Shown in pieces: positions 1 to 8,004 of a DNA stretch of 64,000 bases. Where the stretch lies: NCBI RefSeq assembly GCF_004362525.1, contig NZ_SNXS01000001.1, positions 919,510 to 983,509 on the forward strand, in the 5' to 3' direction. The stretch comes from Roseateles toxinivorans. GTDB lineage: Bacteria; Pseudomonadota; Gammaproteobacteria; Burkholderiales; Burkholderiaceae_C. Numbering within the stretch: position 1 is the first letter of the stretch; every line of letters begins with the position of its first letter. A program made the position numbers and the translations under genes. Below the pieces are notes generated by a model, which was not told the DNA's origin, ran no database searches, and was given only the letters and a program-made list of their open reading frames with translations.

Positions 1-1349
1 TGGCTCTCATTCATAAGCCGCGAGCTGTCACGCCCGCGCCAACATAGGACAGCCACGTCGTCAAACCCAAAGCCCTTGTCGAGGCAGCATTGCACTGCCT
101 TGATGGTGGCTTTTACCAGGCTGCCGCCGTCCACCTTGTAGGCATGCAGTCCTGGAACGTCGCCGGCGAACGGCGAACACGCCAGCACCGCATCAGGGGT
201 CAATCGCAAGGCGTTGATGGTTTGAACCAATTGCTGCGGGGTACGGAAATTCTCATCCGAACGCACCACGACAGCATCAGCCACTTCGATTTCCTCCCGG
301 TCGGTATAGAGGCACTGCGAAGGGTCGTCCAGCAGGTAGAGCTGAGAACTAGGCTTGAGACGAGCAATGAGCGCTTGCACCCAATCGGCTTGCATGTCCT
401 GCAGCTCATCAACGACCAGCAAGTCCAGGTCTGGTGCGGCTGCAAGACAAGCTGTCAGGTAGCGCTGAGTCATCGCGGCAAAGTTCGGCACGCCCACCGG
501 CCTGCCGTCTCGCTCCCAACACAGTTGGTGAAAGCTGTGGACCTGAACGCCAGGCGGGGCAATGTCTCGCACATGCTCGGCCAGCGGGCGATTGAAGCAG
601 ACGTAGGCCGCCCTTAAGTCTGCGCTCCTAGCATCGCGAAGCAAACGAAGCGCCAATTGCGTCTTGCCCGATCCTGCAGTGGCGCAGACGCGAATTGCGC
701 CACTGGGCGCCTCGATGCGCGGCACCCAACTCGCAAGCCCGCCGGAAATCCTGCTCACTTGATGCTGTAGCCTGCCACTCAGCGCAGATACATCGGGCTC
801 AAGTGACAGTCGATTCTCAAAGAACGCGCAAACCCGTTCCGCCAAGGGATCCGAGCGACCGGCTCCGAGCGTCCGCTGGATAAACCCTGGCAGATCAAGG
901 CAGTCACCTGCGTCTGCAATCCTCTCACGAGGGAATGAAATCGCGCTGTGGTTCTCAACCTTTTGATCGGGCAGCACCAGGAAGTGCATCAACCTTGCGC
1001 CTAGGCCAGACGACCGCAGTCGATGCATGACTGCCTTGAATTGAGTCTCCGTCTGCCGAGACACGTCCTTGTTCTCACTGCCGTAGCGCTTAAACAAGTG
1101 TCCCGCCGCGAGGTTCATTGGCCCTGCCTTGACCTCCAGCAACGCGACATCGCCCGCTGAATTAACGATCACGACATCAAGCTCGCCGTGGCGATCAAAA
1201 GCCGCGTGCACCTCGGCCCAACTAACCCCATGGAACAGCGTGTACGCATCAGGCAGCCCATCTGCCAAAGATTCCAATATCGACTGCTCAACATATTCAC
1301 CCGCAGACGTGGGGCGAACTGTCGATAACGGGGGGATTGATCGGGCCAC
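1..1349 (-). CDS. NERD-domain UvrD-like helicase (3' end outside window)
   Basis: Partial gene reading leftward off the window; about 449 residues are visible. The N-terminal part (residues about 17-80) fits a NERD nuclease-related domain, ending in the E-x-K-type motif LLEVKAG (70-76). A superfamily 1 helicase core follows: Walker A ATAGSGKT (223-230), Walker B/DEXX-like LLVVDELQDMQ (310-320), DDPSQCLY (341-348) and ENFRTPQQL (366-374). The helicase C-terminal motifs lie beyond the edge. The start is a GTG at 1349 that follows an in-frame stop; the first in-frame ATG would cut into the NERD domain. NERD-helicase fusions are known in bacteria and some nuclease-helicase proteins act in phage defence; a defence role here is inference from the mobile-element context. 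Base composition is less GC-rich than the chromosome to the right. Confidence 0.8.
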   Translation of the reverse strand, partial: MARSIPPLSTVRPTSAGEYVEQSILESLADGLPDAYTLFHGVSWAEVHAAFDRHGELDVVIVNSAGDVALLEVKAGPMNLAAGHLFKRYGSENKDVSRQTETQFKAVMHRLRSSGLGARLMHFLVLPDQKVENHSAISFPRERIADAGDCLDLPGFIQRTLGAGRSDPLAERVCAFFENRLSLEPDVSALSGRLQHQVSRISGGLASWVPRIEAPSGAIRVCATAGSGKTQLALRLLRDARSADLRAAYVCFNRPLAEHVRDIAPPGVQVHSFHQLCWERDGRPVGVPNFAAMTQRYLTACLAAAPDLDLLVVDELQDMQADWVQALIARLKPSSQLYLLDDPSQCLYTDREEIEVADAVVVRSDENFRTPQQLVQTINALRLTPDAVLACSPFAGDVPGLHAYKVDGGSLVKATIKAVQCCLDKGFGFDDVAVLCWRGRDSSRLMNES

Positions 1350-1710
1350 GCTTTTTGGTAGTCATTGTTTGGACGATATTGCAGAACTCCGTTCCTCTCA
1401 GAGTACTGAAATATTCAGAGCCATCAGCCGTCCTCATCGGAATGGTCTGCGGGCAAAAACCACCTTGGATTCTGCTACACAGCCTGGCAGTTCTTGCGCA
1501 GCAAAGCTCAGGGTTCACCCGCGATCGCGGGCGAAGACCGCACTCGATGGCGCGATTGGAATAGGGCCAGGCCCGTCCACGCGCTTCAACTAACCCTGGG
1601 GCTTGTGCCGCGTGGCAGCGCAACGCGGCACTCAATTGCTGACTGGCTTCGAGGTAGAAGTAAAATATGCGAAAATCGCCTTTTTTGAGACATTGTGTCT
1701 TGAGGTCCAA
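1350..1710. other. Gene-poor interval with an inverted-repeat promoter-like segment
   Basis: I see no convincing gene between the helicase start and the ORF at 1711. Open frames here on both strands have arginine/serine-rich translations typical of shadow frames. The interval ends with the sequence TATGCGAAAATCGCCTTTT at 1666-1684, which recurs inverted at 3050-3068. Confidence 0.5.
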
Positions 1711-1716
1711 ATGGTG
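1666..1716. repeat. Inverted repeat copy 1 (about 50 bp, 19-bp perfect core)
   Basis: The 19-bp core TATGCGAAAATCGCCTTTT (1666-1684) is identical to the reverse complement of 3050-3068. Similarity continues for about 30 bp downstream in the same order (TGA, TGTGT, a GAG-TC block, TGG). The core contains GCGA-AAA-TCGC, a short dyad. It lies just upstream of the start at 1711, so it may be a promoter or operator. A weak terminator reading (4-bp stem then six T) is possible but less likely. Confidence 0.6.
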
Positions 1717-2013
1717 GCTCACAGGCGAGGCAAGTTCTTAGGGGTGGCGCTCGGTCCCGATCTGGAGGCAACTTCGGCTCGCCTGGAAGCGTTCGGGTTC
1801 ACCGACCAACGCGCCGCAAATGTCGCAGCGGCTGCCGCGCGATTTGCACAAGAAGAGACGGACTGGCTATTGCGGCAGCTGCTGCCCAAGGATCGTTGGC
1901 CAGGTCATGTTTGCCTGAGGCGCCACCTCGTGCAGCAACGCGATGAGACTTGGCTATTGCTTCGCTACGACAAGAAGACGTCATGGATGCTTGATGCAGT
2001 GTTCATCGCCTGA
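1711..2013 (+). CDS. Hypothetical protein upstream of DUF2384-like gene
   Basis: A 100-residue protein that I do not recognise. It is rich in Ala, Leu and Arg in the middle (likely helices at about residues 18-50) and has a basic, aromatic C-terminal part. The ATG at 1711 has TTGAGGTCC just upstream as a possible ribosome-binding site; the open frame extends upstream to 1603, but that part overlaps the inverted repeat and I do not consider it coding. The stop at 2011-2013 lies 5 bp before the next start, which suggests translational coupling. Because the next gene resembles the toxin-binding part of ParS/MbcA antitoxins, this protein could be a partner, but it does not resemble a RES toxin. 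Confidence 0.45.
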   Translation: MVAHRRGKFLGVALGPDLEATSARLEAFGFTDQRAANVAAAAARFAQEETDWLLRQLLPKDRWPGHVCLRRHLVQQRDETWLLLRYDKKTSWMLDAVFIA

Positions 2014-2017
2014 TGGG

Positions 2018-2257
2018 ATGCCTGCCTTTATGAACGCTGGGGCGAAGCCTGTACTGCTGGAAAAGTTGGGCCAGATGATCGAGGAAAGCGGCAGCACCCA
2101 AGACGTTGACGCTCTCTCAACTTGGCTGGATACCTGGCTTGCTGAGCCCCTGCCAGAGCTCGGCGGAGCAACACCGACGCAAGCGTGGACAAGCGAGGAC
2201 GGCCAGCGCCAAGTGGAAACCCTTCTTGAGCGAATGCGGGGAGGTCTGCCTGGCTGA
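2018..2257 (+). CDS. DUF2384 (MbcA/ParS/Xre toxin-binding)-like small protein
   Basis: A 79-residue protein. The segment TWLAEPLPELGGATPTQAW followed by a Gln-Val-x-x-Leu-Leu-x-Arg-Met-x-x-Gly block matches the usual DUF2384 pattern (WL-x-x-PNPALGG, P-x-x-L, then V-x-x-LL-x-R). In RES-Xre/MbcA systems this domain binds and blocks the toxin. Here the usual N-terminal helix-turn-helix is missing, so the protein is only the C-terminal half of a normal antitoxin. Start ATG 2018 is chosen because it sits 5 bp after the preceding stop; an internal ATG at 2030 is also possible. A toxin partner is not identified. Confidence 0.55.
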   Translation: MPAFMNAGAKPVLLEKLGQMIEESGSTQDVDALSTWLDTWLAEPLPELGGATPTQAWTSEDGQRQVETLLERMRGGLPG

Positions 2258-2361
2258 GTACATCAGCATGAACGCGCTGAGCGTGCTTCGGCCATATGTG
2301 GCTGGCGATGGCTCCTATCCGGATCGGCTTCAGCAACTTCTCACTCGATGAACTCCTTGAG

Positions 2362-2889
2362 ATGATCTTTCTTGACACTGAGTTCACCGACCTCGCATCA
2401 CCGGCCCTGCTGAGCGTCTCGATGGTTTCGCTGAAGGGGCTGGAGATCTATGAAGAGCTTGATCTTGTTCAGGATCCCATCGGCCAAATGCGGCTTCGTG
2501 CTTCCAGCGAGTTCACTCGCGGCACCGTGATTCCTCAATTCAACAAAGTGGCAAACTCGAAGTGCTCGACACGGGAATTGGGGAATCGAGCCGGAGAGTG
2601 GTTGATTGCCTGCGCTGCGGACATCGGCGGGAAGATCATCGTGGCATACGACTACGACGACGACTTCGCCCTGTTGCGAGACGCCATGAGGAGGGCGAGC
2701 ATATGGGATCGAGTTGCTCCCTTGCTTGAGCCCCAAAATATCGACCACATTACCGGGCGAGTCGAAGGGGCAATGGCCGCTGAGGCGAGCTGGCTCGAAT
2801 CCGCTTTGTATCGAGGACTCCAGCGTCACCACGCGTTGGCCGATGCACTGGCTTTGCGCGCAGCGTGGCGCGCTGTTTGCGGTCAATGA
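2362..2889 (+). CDS. DEDD-type 3'-5' exonuclease-like protein (Rv2179c-like)
   Basis: A 175-residue protein starting MIFLDTEFTDL, the exonuclease I motif (Asp5 and Glu7) of DEDD nucleases in the Rv2179c-like exoribonuclease family. VAYDYDDDFALL in the middle fits motif II, and HHALADALALRAAW near the C-terminus supplies the motif III His-x4-Asp. All catalytic acids therefore appear to be present. The open frame extends upstream to 2296, but the family starts directly at the MIFLDTE strand, so ATG 2362 is chosen. It lies 104 bp after the DUF2384-like gene in the same direction. The likely role is trimming of RNA or DNA 3' ends; the substrate is unknown. Confidence 0.7.
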   Translation: MIFLDTEFTDLASPALLSVSMVSLKGLEIYEELDLVQDPIGQMRLRASSEFTRGTVIPQFNKVANSKCSTRELGNRAGEWLIACAADIGGKIIVAYDYDDDFALLRDAMRRASIWDRVAPLLEPQNIDHITGRVEGAMAAEASWLESALYRGLQRHHALADALALRAAWRAVCGQ

Positions 2890-3014
2890 TCCACAACAAC
2901 GTGATCGTTGCTGAAAATCTTGGCCAGACCGGTATCGAGGCTTACTGGCAGCTCGCCGCCTAACCTGCGCGCGCTTTGTCCCTGGCTATTGAGGTGGTGC
3001 CCGGCCTTCAATCT

Positions 3015-3068
3015 GGCCATCCACTTCGAACTCATACACAGCGGGTCAGAAAAGGCGATTTTCGCATA
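3015..3068. repeat. Inverted repeat copy 2
   Basis: AAAAGGCGATTTTCGCATA (3050-3068) is the reverse complement of the core at 1666-1684, and similarity continues leftward to about 3015. Together the two copies bracket the 1.3-kb module at 1711-2889 in opposite orientation. CATAAT at 3065-3070 overlaps this copy and could serve as the -10 hexamer for the XRE gene at 3110. Confidence 0.6.
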
Positions 3069-3088
3069 ATCTGAATTCGCCTGCATCG

Positions 3089-3110
3089 TGGGTCACAAAT
3101 TTGTGGCCCA
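3089..3110. promoter_or_regulatory. Palindromic operator overlapping an XRE gene start
   Basis: A 22-bp near-perfect palindrome built around CACAAATTTGTG, with arms TGGG and CCCA and one mismatched pair. Its last base is the A of the ATG of the XRE regulator at 3110. Position and symmetry suggest an autoregulatory operator for that protein. Confidence 0.65.
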
Positions 3111-3415
3111 TGAAAAAAACGCTTTATACAGAACAGCAGCAGACGCTACTAGCGGCCCTCAGAGAGGCGAGAAATGCAGCCGGCTTGTCCCAGGCGGAGG
3201 TCGCCGAGCGTCTTCATTCGACCCAGAGTGACGTCAGCAAGTGCGAGCGCGGCGTGCGGCGACTTGACGTTATTGAACTGCATGCTTGGTGCAATGCGCT
3301 TGGCATCCAATTCATGGACTTCTCTAGAGATCTTGACTTCAGATTCGGTGCTATTGCAGACCGACATGTACACAAAATCGGGCGCCGCTCTCGCGAAAGC
3401 CTAAAGAAACCCTGA
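3110..3415 (+). CDS. XRE-family transcriptional regulator
   Basis: A 101-residue protein with a classic N-terminal helix-turn-helix: LREARNAAGLSQAEVAERL then TQSDVSKCERGVRRLDVIEL (about residues 14-55). The rest is a short C-terminal segment. It probably binds DNA as a dimer and, given the palindrome that overlaps its own start codon, probably represses itself. The frame opens upstream at 3101 but MKKTLYTEQQ at 3110 is the natural start. It stands between the exonuclease-like gene and the convergent tniQ, and could regulate either the cargo module or transposition. Confidence 0.75.
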   Translation: MKKTLYTEQQQTLLAALREARNAAGLSQAEVAERLHSTQSDVSKCERGVRRLDVIELHAWCNALGIQFMDFSRDLDFRFGAIADRHVHKIGRRSRESLKKP

Positions 3416-3611
3416 GCATCCCCGCGTCCGCGATGGGGGGTAGCCGTGAGAGTTTGTGTTTCCGACAGCTTGGAGCCAAGCGCCGCACCAACTCGTAAAC
3501 GCCAGCGACAAGCGACATGATCATCGGCAGTCCGCACCGCACCGTCTGTCGTAGGCAGGACGGATGGCGCTCAAGCCTGCGACTGCCTCAGGGATAGGCT
3601 CCTCGTCGCGC
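3416..3611. other. Short convergent intergenic region
   Basis: About 196 bp between the XRE gene stop and the tniQ stop. A segment at 3446-3466 has weak similarity, in inverted orientation, to the transposon-end repeats near 10.6-10.9 kb, but it is too divergent to call. No gene or clear terminator was seen. Confidence 0.3.
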
Positions 3612-4946
3612 TTACACGGGCCGTTCGGCGATAAGCTCCAACGGAGAGGCGCCGGTCGGCATCGTGAGCAACTGATGCTCGCGGTACCTTAAGACGAGGC
3701 GCTCCAGCATGTGCTCGGCCACTACTCTGCGGATTTGCAGATCCAGATACCGAGGGTCGGTCGAGGCAACCAGGCGCCATGGCGGCAGAAACAGGAACCA
3801 GTCAGGTGGACTGTGCCACGCCACCTGCACGCCATATCGCAATCGAACCATCCTGATGAGACACCGAACAAAGAGCATACGCACCGCCCTTGAGAGCACG
3901 CAGAGCTTGGCATCGATGTGAGCAGGCAGCCACCGGGAAAACCAAGGCTGCCAACCCAATAGGATCGGGCTACTTCCGCACAGGACCTGGTCTACGCGTG
4001 CTACCAACGCAGCTTGCCAGAACGCAGCCGTTACGGCGCTGACCTGTTCGTCCACGCGACCCCGAGTGAGAATGCCCTGAGGTATGTCTCCGAGTTCAAC
4101 AATACGCCTGAGCCGTGAAGCCAGGCCCTCAAATGTGTACTGCATTGCGAGGAAGATGATCGACTGTTGCCGAGAGTGCTCGATGTCGCCCTCGACATCT
4201 ACATCGACGCGAATGTACTCAGCCTCCAATTTCAGGAAATCGCTAGTACCAGCGTCGTCACCCCAGACACTGTGGACGTGATGTAGCCTCGTGAGTATCG
4301 GGCTCGCCACAACCTCATCGGGGCGCTTGTCCCAGTTCAAATCGCTCCGCAAGTCTCTAGCTTGCGGACCCCGACCAATCGCCTTCCTCAGCGGAGCAAA
4401 CAGTTTTGCCGATGGATGGGCGAGGTGCTGCTGCAAGGAACCGTGAGTTACCCCGGGCGCAAGGTTGCGGCCGCAGGCGCCGCAGTGCAAGTGATTGCGC
4501 GCAACGTCCAGCACATTGGTGGATATTGGATCACGGCAGTGCGGGCAGCCCGTCCTGAGCAGCTCAATGTGAATCGGACACTTCGTGACCTGCGTCAGCT
4601 GGAACAGCGTGGAATGTTGCCCTTGGGCGAGGCACAAGGGGCAATAGCGGAGCTGGTCTAGGAAGACGCGCTTTCCCGTGCGACCGCAAAGGAGATCGGC
4701 GCCTCGCGCATGGTTCCAAAGAAGCAAGTTGACGCCCATCGCGCCCGCAAGTTCTCGTGCTCGGCGGTCACTAAGATGAAAGACCGACACTTGGCGTCCC
4801 AACTTGGGAAGGAACTCTTTGATCTCATTTATCTGAATCATCGTGGCCGAACAGAACTCGGCGAAGACGATATAGGCGGACTTCTCAAGGTCGGGATCGG
4901 CAACGGTCTTACCTCGTAAGTTCCACGCGCTAGCTCCACCGGTCAT
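3612..4946 (-). CDS. tniQ: TniQ-family transposition target-selection protein
   Basis: A 444-residue protein with the zinc-binding pattern of TniQ/TnsD: CPLC (residues 102-105), CPIH (123-126), CPHC (134-137) and CGAC (155-158). TniQ proteins couple the target site to the TnsC/TniB ATPase in Tn7-like and Tn5053-like elements. The ATG at 4946 overlaps the tnsC stop (ATGA), making it the last gene of the four-gene operon. The length is in the range of stand-alone TniQ proteins and longer than the short forms found in CRISPR-associated transposons. No second TniQ/TnsD, no tnsE and no CRISPR genes are present in the window, so the targeting mode is unknown. Confidence 0.85.
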   Translation of the reverse strand: MTGGASAWNLRGKTVADPDLEKSAYIVFAEFCSATMIQINEIKEFLPKLGRQVSVFHLSDRRARELAGAMGVNLLLWNHARGADLLCGRTGKRVFLDQLRYCPLCLAQGQHSTLFQLTQVTKCPIHIELLRTGCPHCRDPISTNVLDVARNHLHCGACGRNLAPGVTHGSLQQHLAHPSAKLFAPLRKAIGRGPQARDLRSDLNWDKRPDEVVASPILTRLHHVHSVWGDDAGTSDFLKLEAEYIRVDVDVEGDIEHSRQQSIIFLAMQYTFEGLASRLRRIVELGDIPQGILTRGRVDEQVSAVTAAFWQAALVARVDQVLCGSSPILLGWQPWFSRWLPAHIDAKLCVLSRAVRMLFVRCLIRMVRLRYGVQVAWHSPPDWFLFLPPWRLVASTDPRYLDLQIRRVVAEHMLERLVLRYREHQLLTMPTGASPLELIAERPV

Positions 4947-5953
4947 GGCGCAGCGTCCCCTGGCGGCTCAAGCGCCGGGGGCGACTTGGGTCGCTTGGAT
5001 GGCTTCGGAGGGTCTGGTCGCTTCGGTTTGGTGTAGGCCATGATGTCATTGACAAATCCGTTCTGCTGAAACGCCTCCAGCACGTGTTCGGCGCCCACCT
5101 CGATCTCGACGTTGGCCTCGTCCTTGAGAATCAGAAATAGGTAGATCAGGGTCGACCGAACAATGGCCATCGGCAAGAACAGATCGAGACCGAGCTTGTC
5201 TAGGTCCACCAGCGAAAGGACCGCAGCTTTGATGGGTGCAACCAGCTGAACTATGGACCAACCCCCGACCGCTCGGCCCGGGAAATGCCGCATCGTGAAA
5301 CTGGACTCCTCGCCGTCGAGAACCCGCAGGAATTCTTCGAGCTGCTGGAAGGAGAGCCCACAAAACTCGCGAACTTCCTGATATAGCCGGCCGGTGACAT
5401 TGATGCTTTTGCGCAGATTAGCTACCGTGCTCTGCAATTCCGGTTGTCCGATGACGAGCATGAAGGGCTTGAACCGCTTGGCGATGTTGGACTCGAGGAT
5501 CGCGAATTGGCCGTAGACCGCCGGAGCCACGTTCTGCATCTCATCGGCAATGACGAGGACGCGCTCGGTCTTCGGCGTGCACTTTTCCCAGATTGCATCC
5601 ACCAGGCGGACTCGTAAGACGGCGGGCAAACGTGCCGTGATCGCGCGGACGTCCAGGTTGACAAGGGCGCGTACGAGGAATTTCTCAGGTTTGTCAAATA
5701 CCTCGCCATCGAAGTTGAGCAGCACGACAGCCACGGTGCCGCCAAACATCTCGGAGGCGACCTTTTCGAGGTACTTGGAGAACTCACTCTTACCTACGCG
5801 AGGCAGGCCCCAAAAGCCGGCGCCACACAGGTCACAGGTCATCCAAAGTGCAACGATCTGCGCCGCTTCCTCGATCTGCGGCGTCCATGCAATGCCTTCG
5901 AAGAAGGAGGTTGAGCTTTCCGAGTGATGGTCGCCCCCGACGTCGCCGCTCAT
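4943..5953 (-). CDS. tnsC: TnsC/TniB-like AAA+ transposition ATPase
   Basis: A 336-residue AAA+ protein. Walker A is GLPRVGKS (49-56) and Walker B is RVLVIADEMQN (131-141); a sensor-like LVIGQPEL segment follows. This is the architecture of the ATPases (TnsC, TniB, MuB-like) that form filaments on target DNA and activate the DDE transposase. The C-terminus is a Lys/Pro-rich tail of about 25 residues that might contact the transposase. ATGA overlaps join it both to the transposase gene upstream and to tniQ downstream, so the three are probably translated as a coupled unit. Confidence 0.85.
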   Translation of the reverse strand: MSGDVGGDHHSESSTSFFEGIAWTPQIEEAAQIVALWMTCDLCGAGFWGLPRVGKSEFSKYLEKVASEMFGGTVAVVLLNFDGEVFDKPEKFLVRALVNLDVRAITARLPAVLRVRLVDAIWEKCTPKTERVLVIADEMQNVAPAVYGQFAILESNIAKRFKPFMLVIGQPELQSTVANLRKSINVTGRLYQEVREFCGLSFQQLEEFLRVLDGEESSFTMRHFPGRAVGGWSIVQLVAPIKAAVLSLVDLDKLGLDLFLPMAIVRSTLIYLFLILKDEANVEIEVGAEHVLEAFQQNGFVNDIMAYTKPKRPDPPKPSKRPKSPPALEPPGDAAP

Positions 5954-8004
5954 CGCATGCCTCTGGGAACAGAAAACCGCCGCGCTGGAAGTCTGGGCGC
6001 CACCGGCGCGGCGCGAGGCGCTGCGGTGACGTACCCGGCCGGTGCAGGGGCCGGCGTTGCGGATCTGGTCGGGGGCACGTAGCCGTCGGCATAGACCATC
6101 GGAACGTCCTCGAAACCGTATTCCATCTGCGCCGTGGCCAGTTCCTCCGGACTCACCATCCTCTTGAGATAGGTCATGAAGTAGGCGTAGTCCTGTGCCA
6201 TCGACCAGTCGCTCTTGGCTCCGTCGCAGAGAAATTGCAAGACCTCGAACAGCGGCAGGTCACGCGGTTGCAGTTTGAACCGGGCTGCGCGCTTGCGGCG
6301 GTCGTAAATCTGCTGAATGCGGCTGTCGAAGGGCACGCGACCCCAAGCTCCTTCGCAGTTCAGCGTGTCCACGTAGCTCATGCGGTCATCAAGCAAGATG
6401 GCCGTTCGCAGGTCGTCAGAGTCCTGCAGGACCCAGTACTCCTTCACCCCATCGGGCGGGTTGGACTTGAGCCACTGCGACGAATAGCGTCGATCTCCGA
6501 ATCTTATGAATGGCAGCCGCCCGGACTTCGTAATGTCGCACTGCACGCGCTTGCGGATGGGCGCACAGAAGTTGTAAGGAGATCTCTTGTGCTCAGGCAG
6601 ATAGTTGGGCTCAAAGTCTCCGCGAGCCAGCAGGGCCTTCAGGCGAGTAAAGCCGTCCAGATAACCCGCGCTCGAGGTATCTGAGACGTTCTCGTTGGCC
6701 AGCACGCAATAGATGCCCTGCGCGATATGGTTGGCGTGCACGAGTTGCTCGGTGGGACGCGCGGCGATCTGACGCAGCGGGTCCTGCGGGCCGCTTCCCA
6801 GCGCTCCCGGCAATTGCAGGACGAAGCACTTGCGGGTGCGGTGGATGTTCGATTCGATCTCGGGCCGGCCCTTTGGACTGCCCGGCGCGCCCAAGACCAC
6901 CCGGCCGCCGAAGAGGCGCATGACCAATTCCTGCAAGTCATTGAACAGGTGGGCCAGTGCGTTGTCCAAATACACAACAATGGGCACGACGAGAGACAGC
7001 TCCTTGAAGAGGTTCTGCGGAAATCCAGCCCCGTCCACCGGACGCATGTTCGGATCGACCATCGGTGGCATGGGTTGACCGAGCACCGCATTGCGGAACA
7101 GCTGAATGATGTCTGTCCCTTTGGCCTGTCGCGTGAAGCAGACATGAAATGCGATGTTCACCGCGAAGTCACCGGTGCTGCGCAAACGCAGCACGGGGAA
7201 GCGACGCATCTTCACAACCTCCCCGCCCCAACGAGTTGATGGGATCTCCACCTTCCCTTCAATGTTGCTATCGCACTCGTCTATTACCCAGGCGAGATAG
7301 TCGCAGCGCGGCGTCCTGCTCTCGCCGTCTCCCATTTGATGACCGGCGGCCACCGCGGCGGCTCGGCCACTGTTGCGCCGGATGTGGGGCATCAAATGTT
7401 CGGGAAGATACTTTGTCTTGAACCACCGGCAAAGAGGCCAAAACCCCTTGCTCTCGCAGTTCAGCGGATAGTCTCTTTCCGTGAGTTTCTGATCCTTGCA
7501 GATCAATTGAAATTCGTTATGGAGTGTCTTGGGCGTCACCTTGTTCGGACGCTTGTAACCGTTCAGGAATTTAGTCAGCTCGGTCTCGATCGCGGGATGA
7601 TCTGCAAAGAGCTTCTCGAAGGCCCCGCCGAAGCCTGCGGTCTCTGCATGGCCTTCTTCGACAACCGGGAGATCCGCCCTACGAGTCCTTTCCTTCTGGA
7701 CAAGATAGGGCACAAACGCCCGCACGCCGGTGATGCCGGTTCCCTCGACCCAAGGCGCAATGGCTACATCCAGATAGTCCAGTACCCGAGACGGCCGCAT
7801 GTTGGCAGCCTTGCCGAGTTCGGCGGCCGACTGGTTCAGCAAGAACAACTTGGCGGCGTGGCGCAGGGCCTTGACTCGCGGGCGGTACCTCTCTTCAATG
7901 AATTCGTCGTCCACATCGGGCCACGACTCGATCTTTTTGAAGTCTTTGGGCACCTTGAGTAGCATCGCCTTGCGACGATCTTCCGAATTCGAGGGATGGC
8001 TCAT
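5950..8004 (-). CDS. tnsB: TnsB/TniA-like DDE transposase
   Basis: A 684-residue Mu/Tn7-type transposase. The N-terminal 200 residues resemble DNA-binding domains with a helix-turn-helix (about 55-85). The RNase H-like catalytic core shows Asp242 in YLAWVIDECDSN, Asp347 in VVYLDNALAH and a Glu at 382 or 384 in KGRPEIESNI, the expected DDE triad. A beta-barrel-like Mu-C region follows, then a Pro/Ala-rich C-terminal tail that may recruit TnsC. The start overlaps the tnsA-like stop (ATGA). It should bind the terminal repeats at 10613-10924 and carry out strand transfer. Confidence 0.88.
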   Translation of the reverse strand: MSHPSNSEDRRKAMLLKVPKDFKKIESWPDVDDEFIEERYRPRVKALRHAAKLFLLNQSAAELGKAANMRPSRVLDYLDVAIAPWVEGTGITGVRAFVPYLVQKERTRRADLPVVEEGHAETAGFGGAFEKLFADHPAIETELTKFLNGYKRPNKVTPKTLHNEFQLICKDQKLTERDYPLNCESKGFWPLCRWFKTKYLPEHLMPHIRRNSGRAAAVAAGHQMGDGESRTPRCDYLAWVIDECDSNIEGKVEIPSTRWGGEVVKMRRFPVLRLRSTGDFAVNIAFHVCFTRQAKGTDIIQLFRNAVLGQPMPPMVDPNMRPVDGAGFPQNLFKELSLVVPIVVYLDNALAHLFNDLQELVMRLFGGRVVLGAPGSPKGRPEIESNIHRTRKCFVLQLPGALGSGPQDPLRQIAARPTEQLVHANHIAQGIYCVLANENVSDTSSAGYLDGFTRLKALLARGDFEPNYLPEHKRSPYNFCAPIRKRVQCDITKSGRLPFIRFGDRRYSSQWLKSNPPDGVKEYWVLQDSDDLRTAILLDDRMSYVDTLNCEGAWGRVPFDSRIQQIYDRRKRAARFKLQPRDLPLFEVLQFLCDGAKSDWSMAQDYAYFMTYLKRMVSPEELATAQMEYGFEDVPMVYADGYVPPTRSATPAPAPAGYVTAAPRAAPVAPRLPARRFSVPRGMR

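Noticed and set aside
1297..1722. 141-residue minus-strand frame upstream of the helicase
   Set aside because: It overlaps the helicase start in another frame and has no recognisable features.
2883..3086. 67-residue minus-strand frame starting in the inverted repeat
   Set aside because: Its similarity to the other repeat copy is fully explained at DNA level; no domain or ribosome-binding site supports it.
3446..3466. Possible left-end repeat of the transposon beside tniQ
   Set aside because: Only a partial match to the 10.6-kb repeats, single copy, and it would leave the cargo outside the element without other support.
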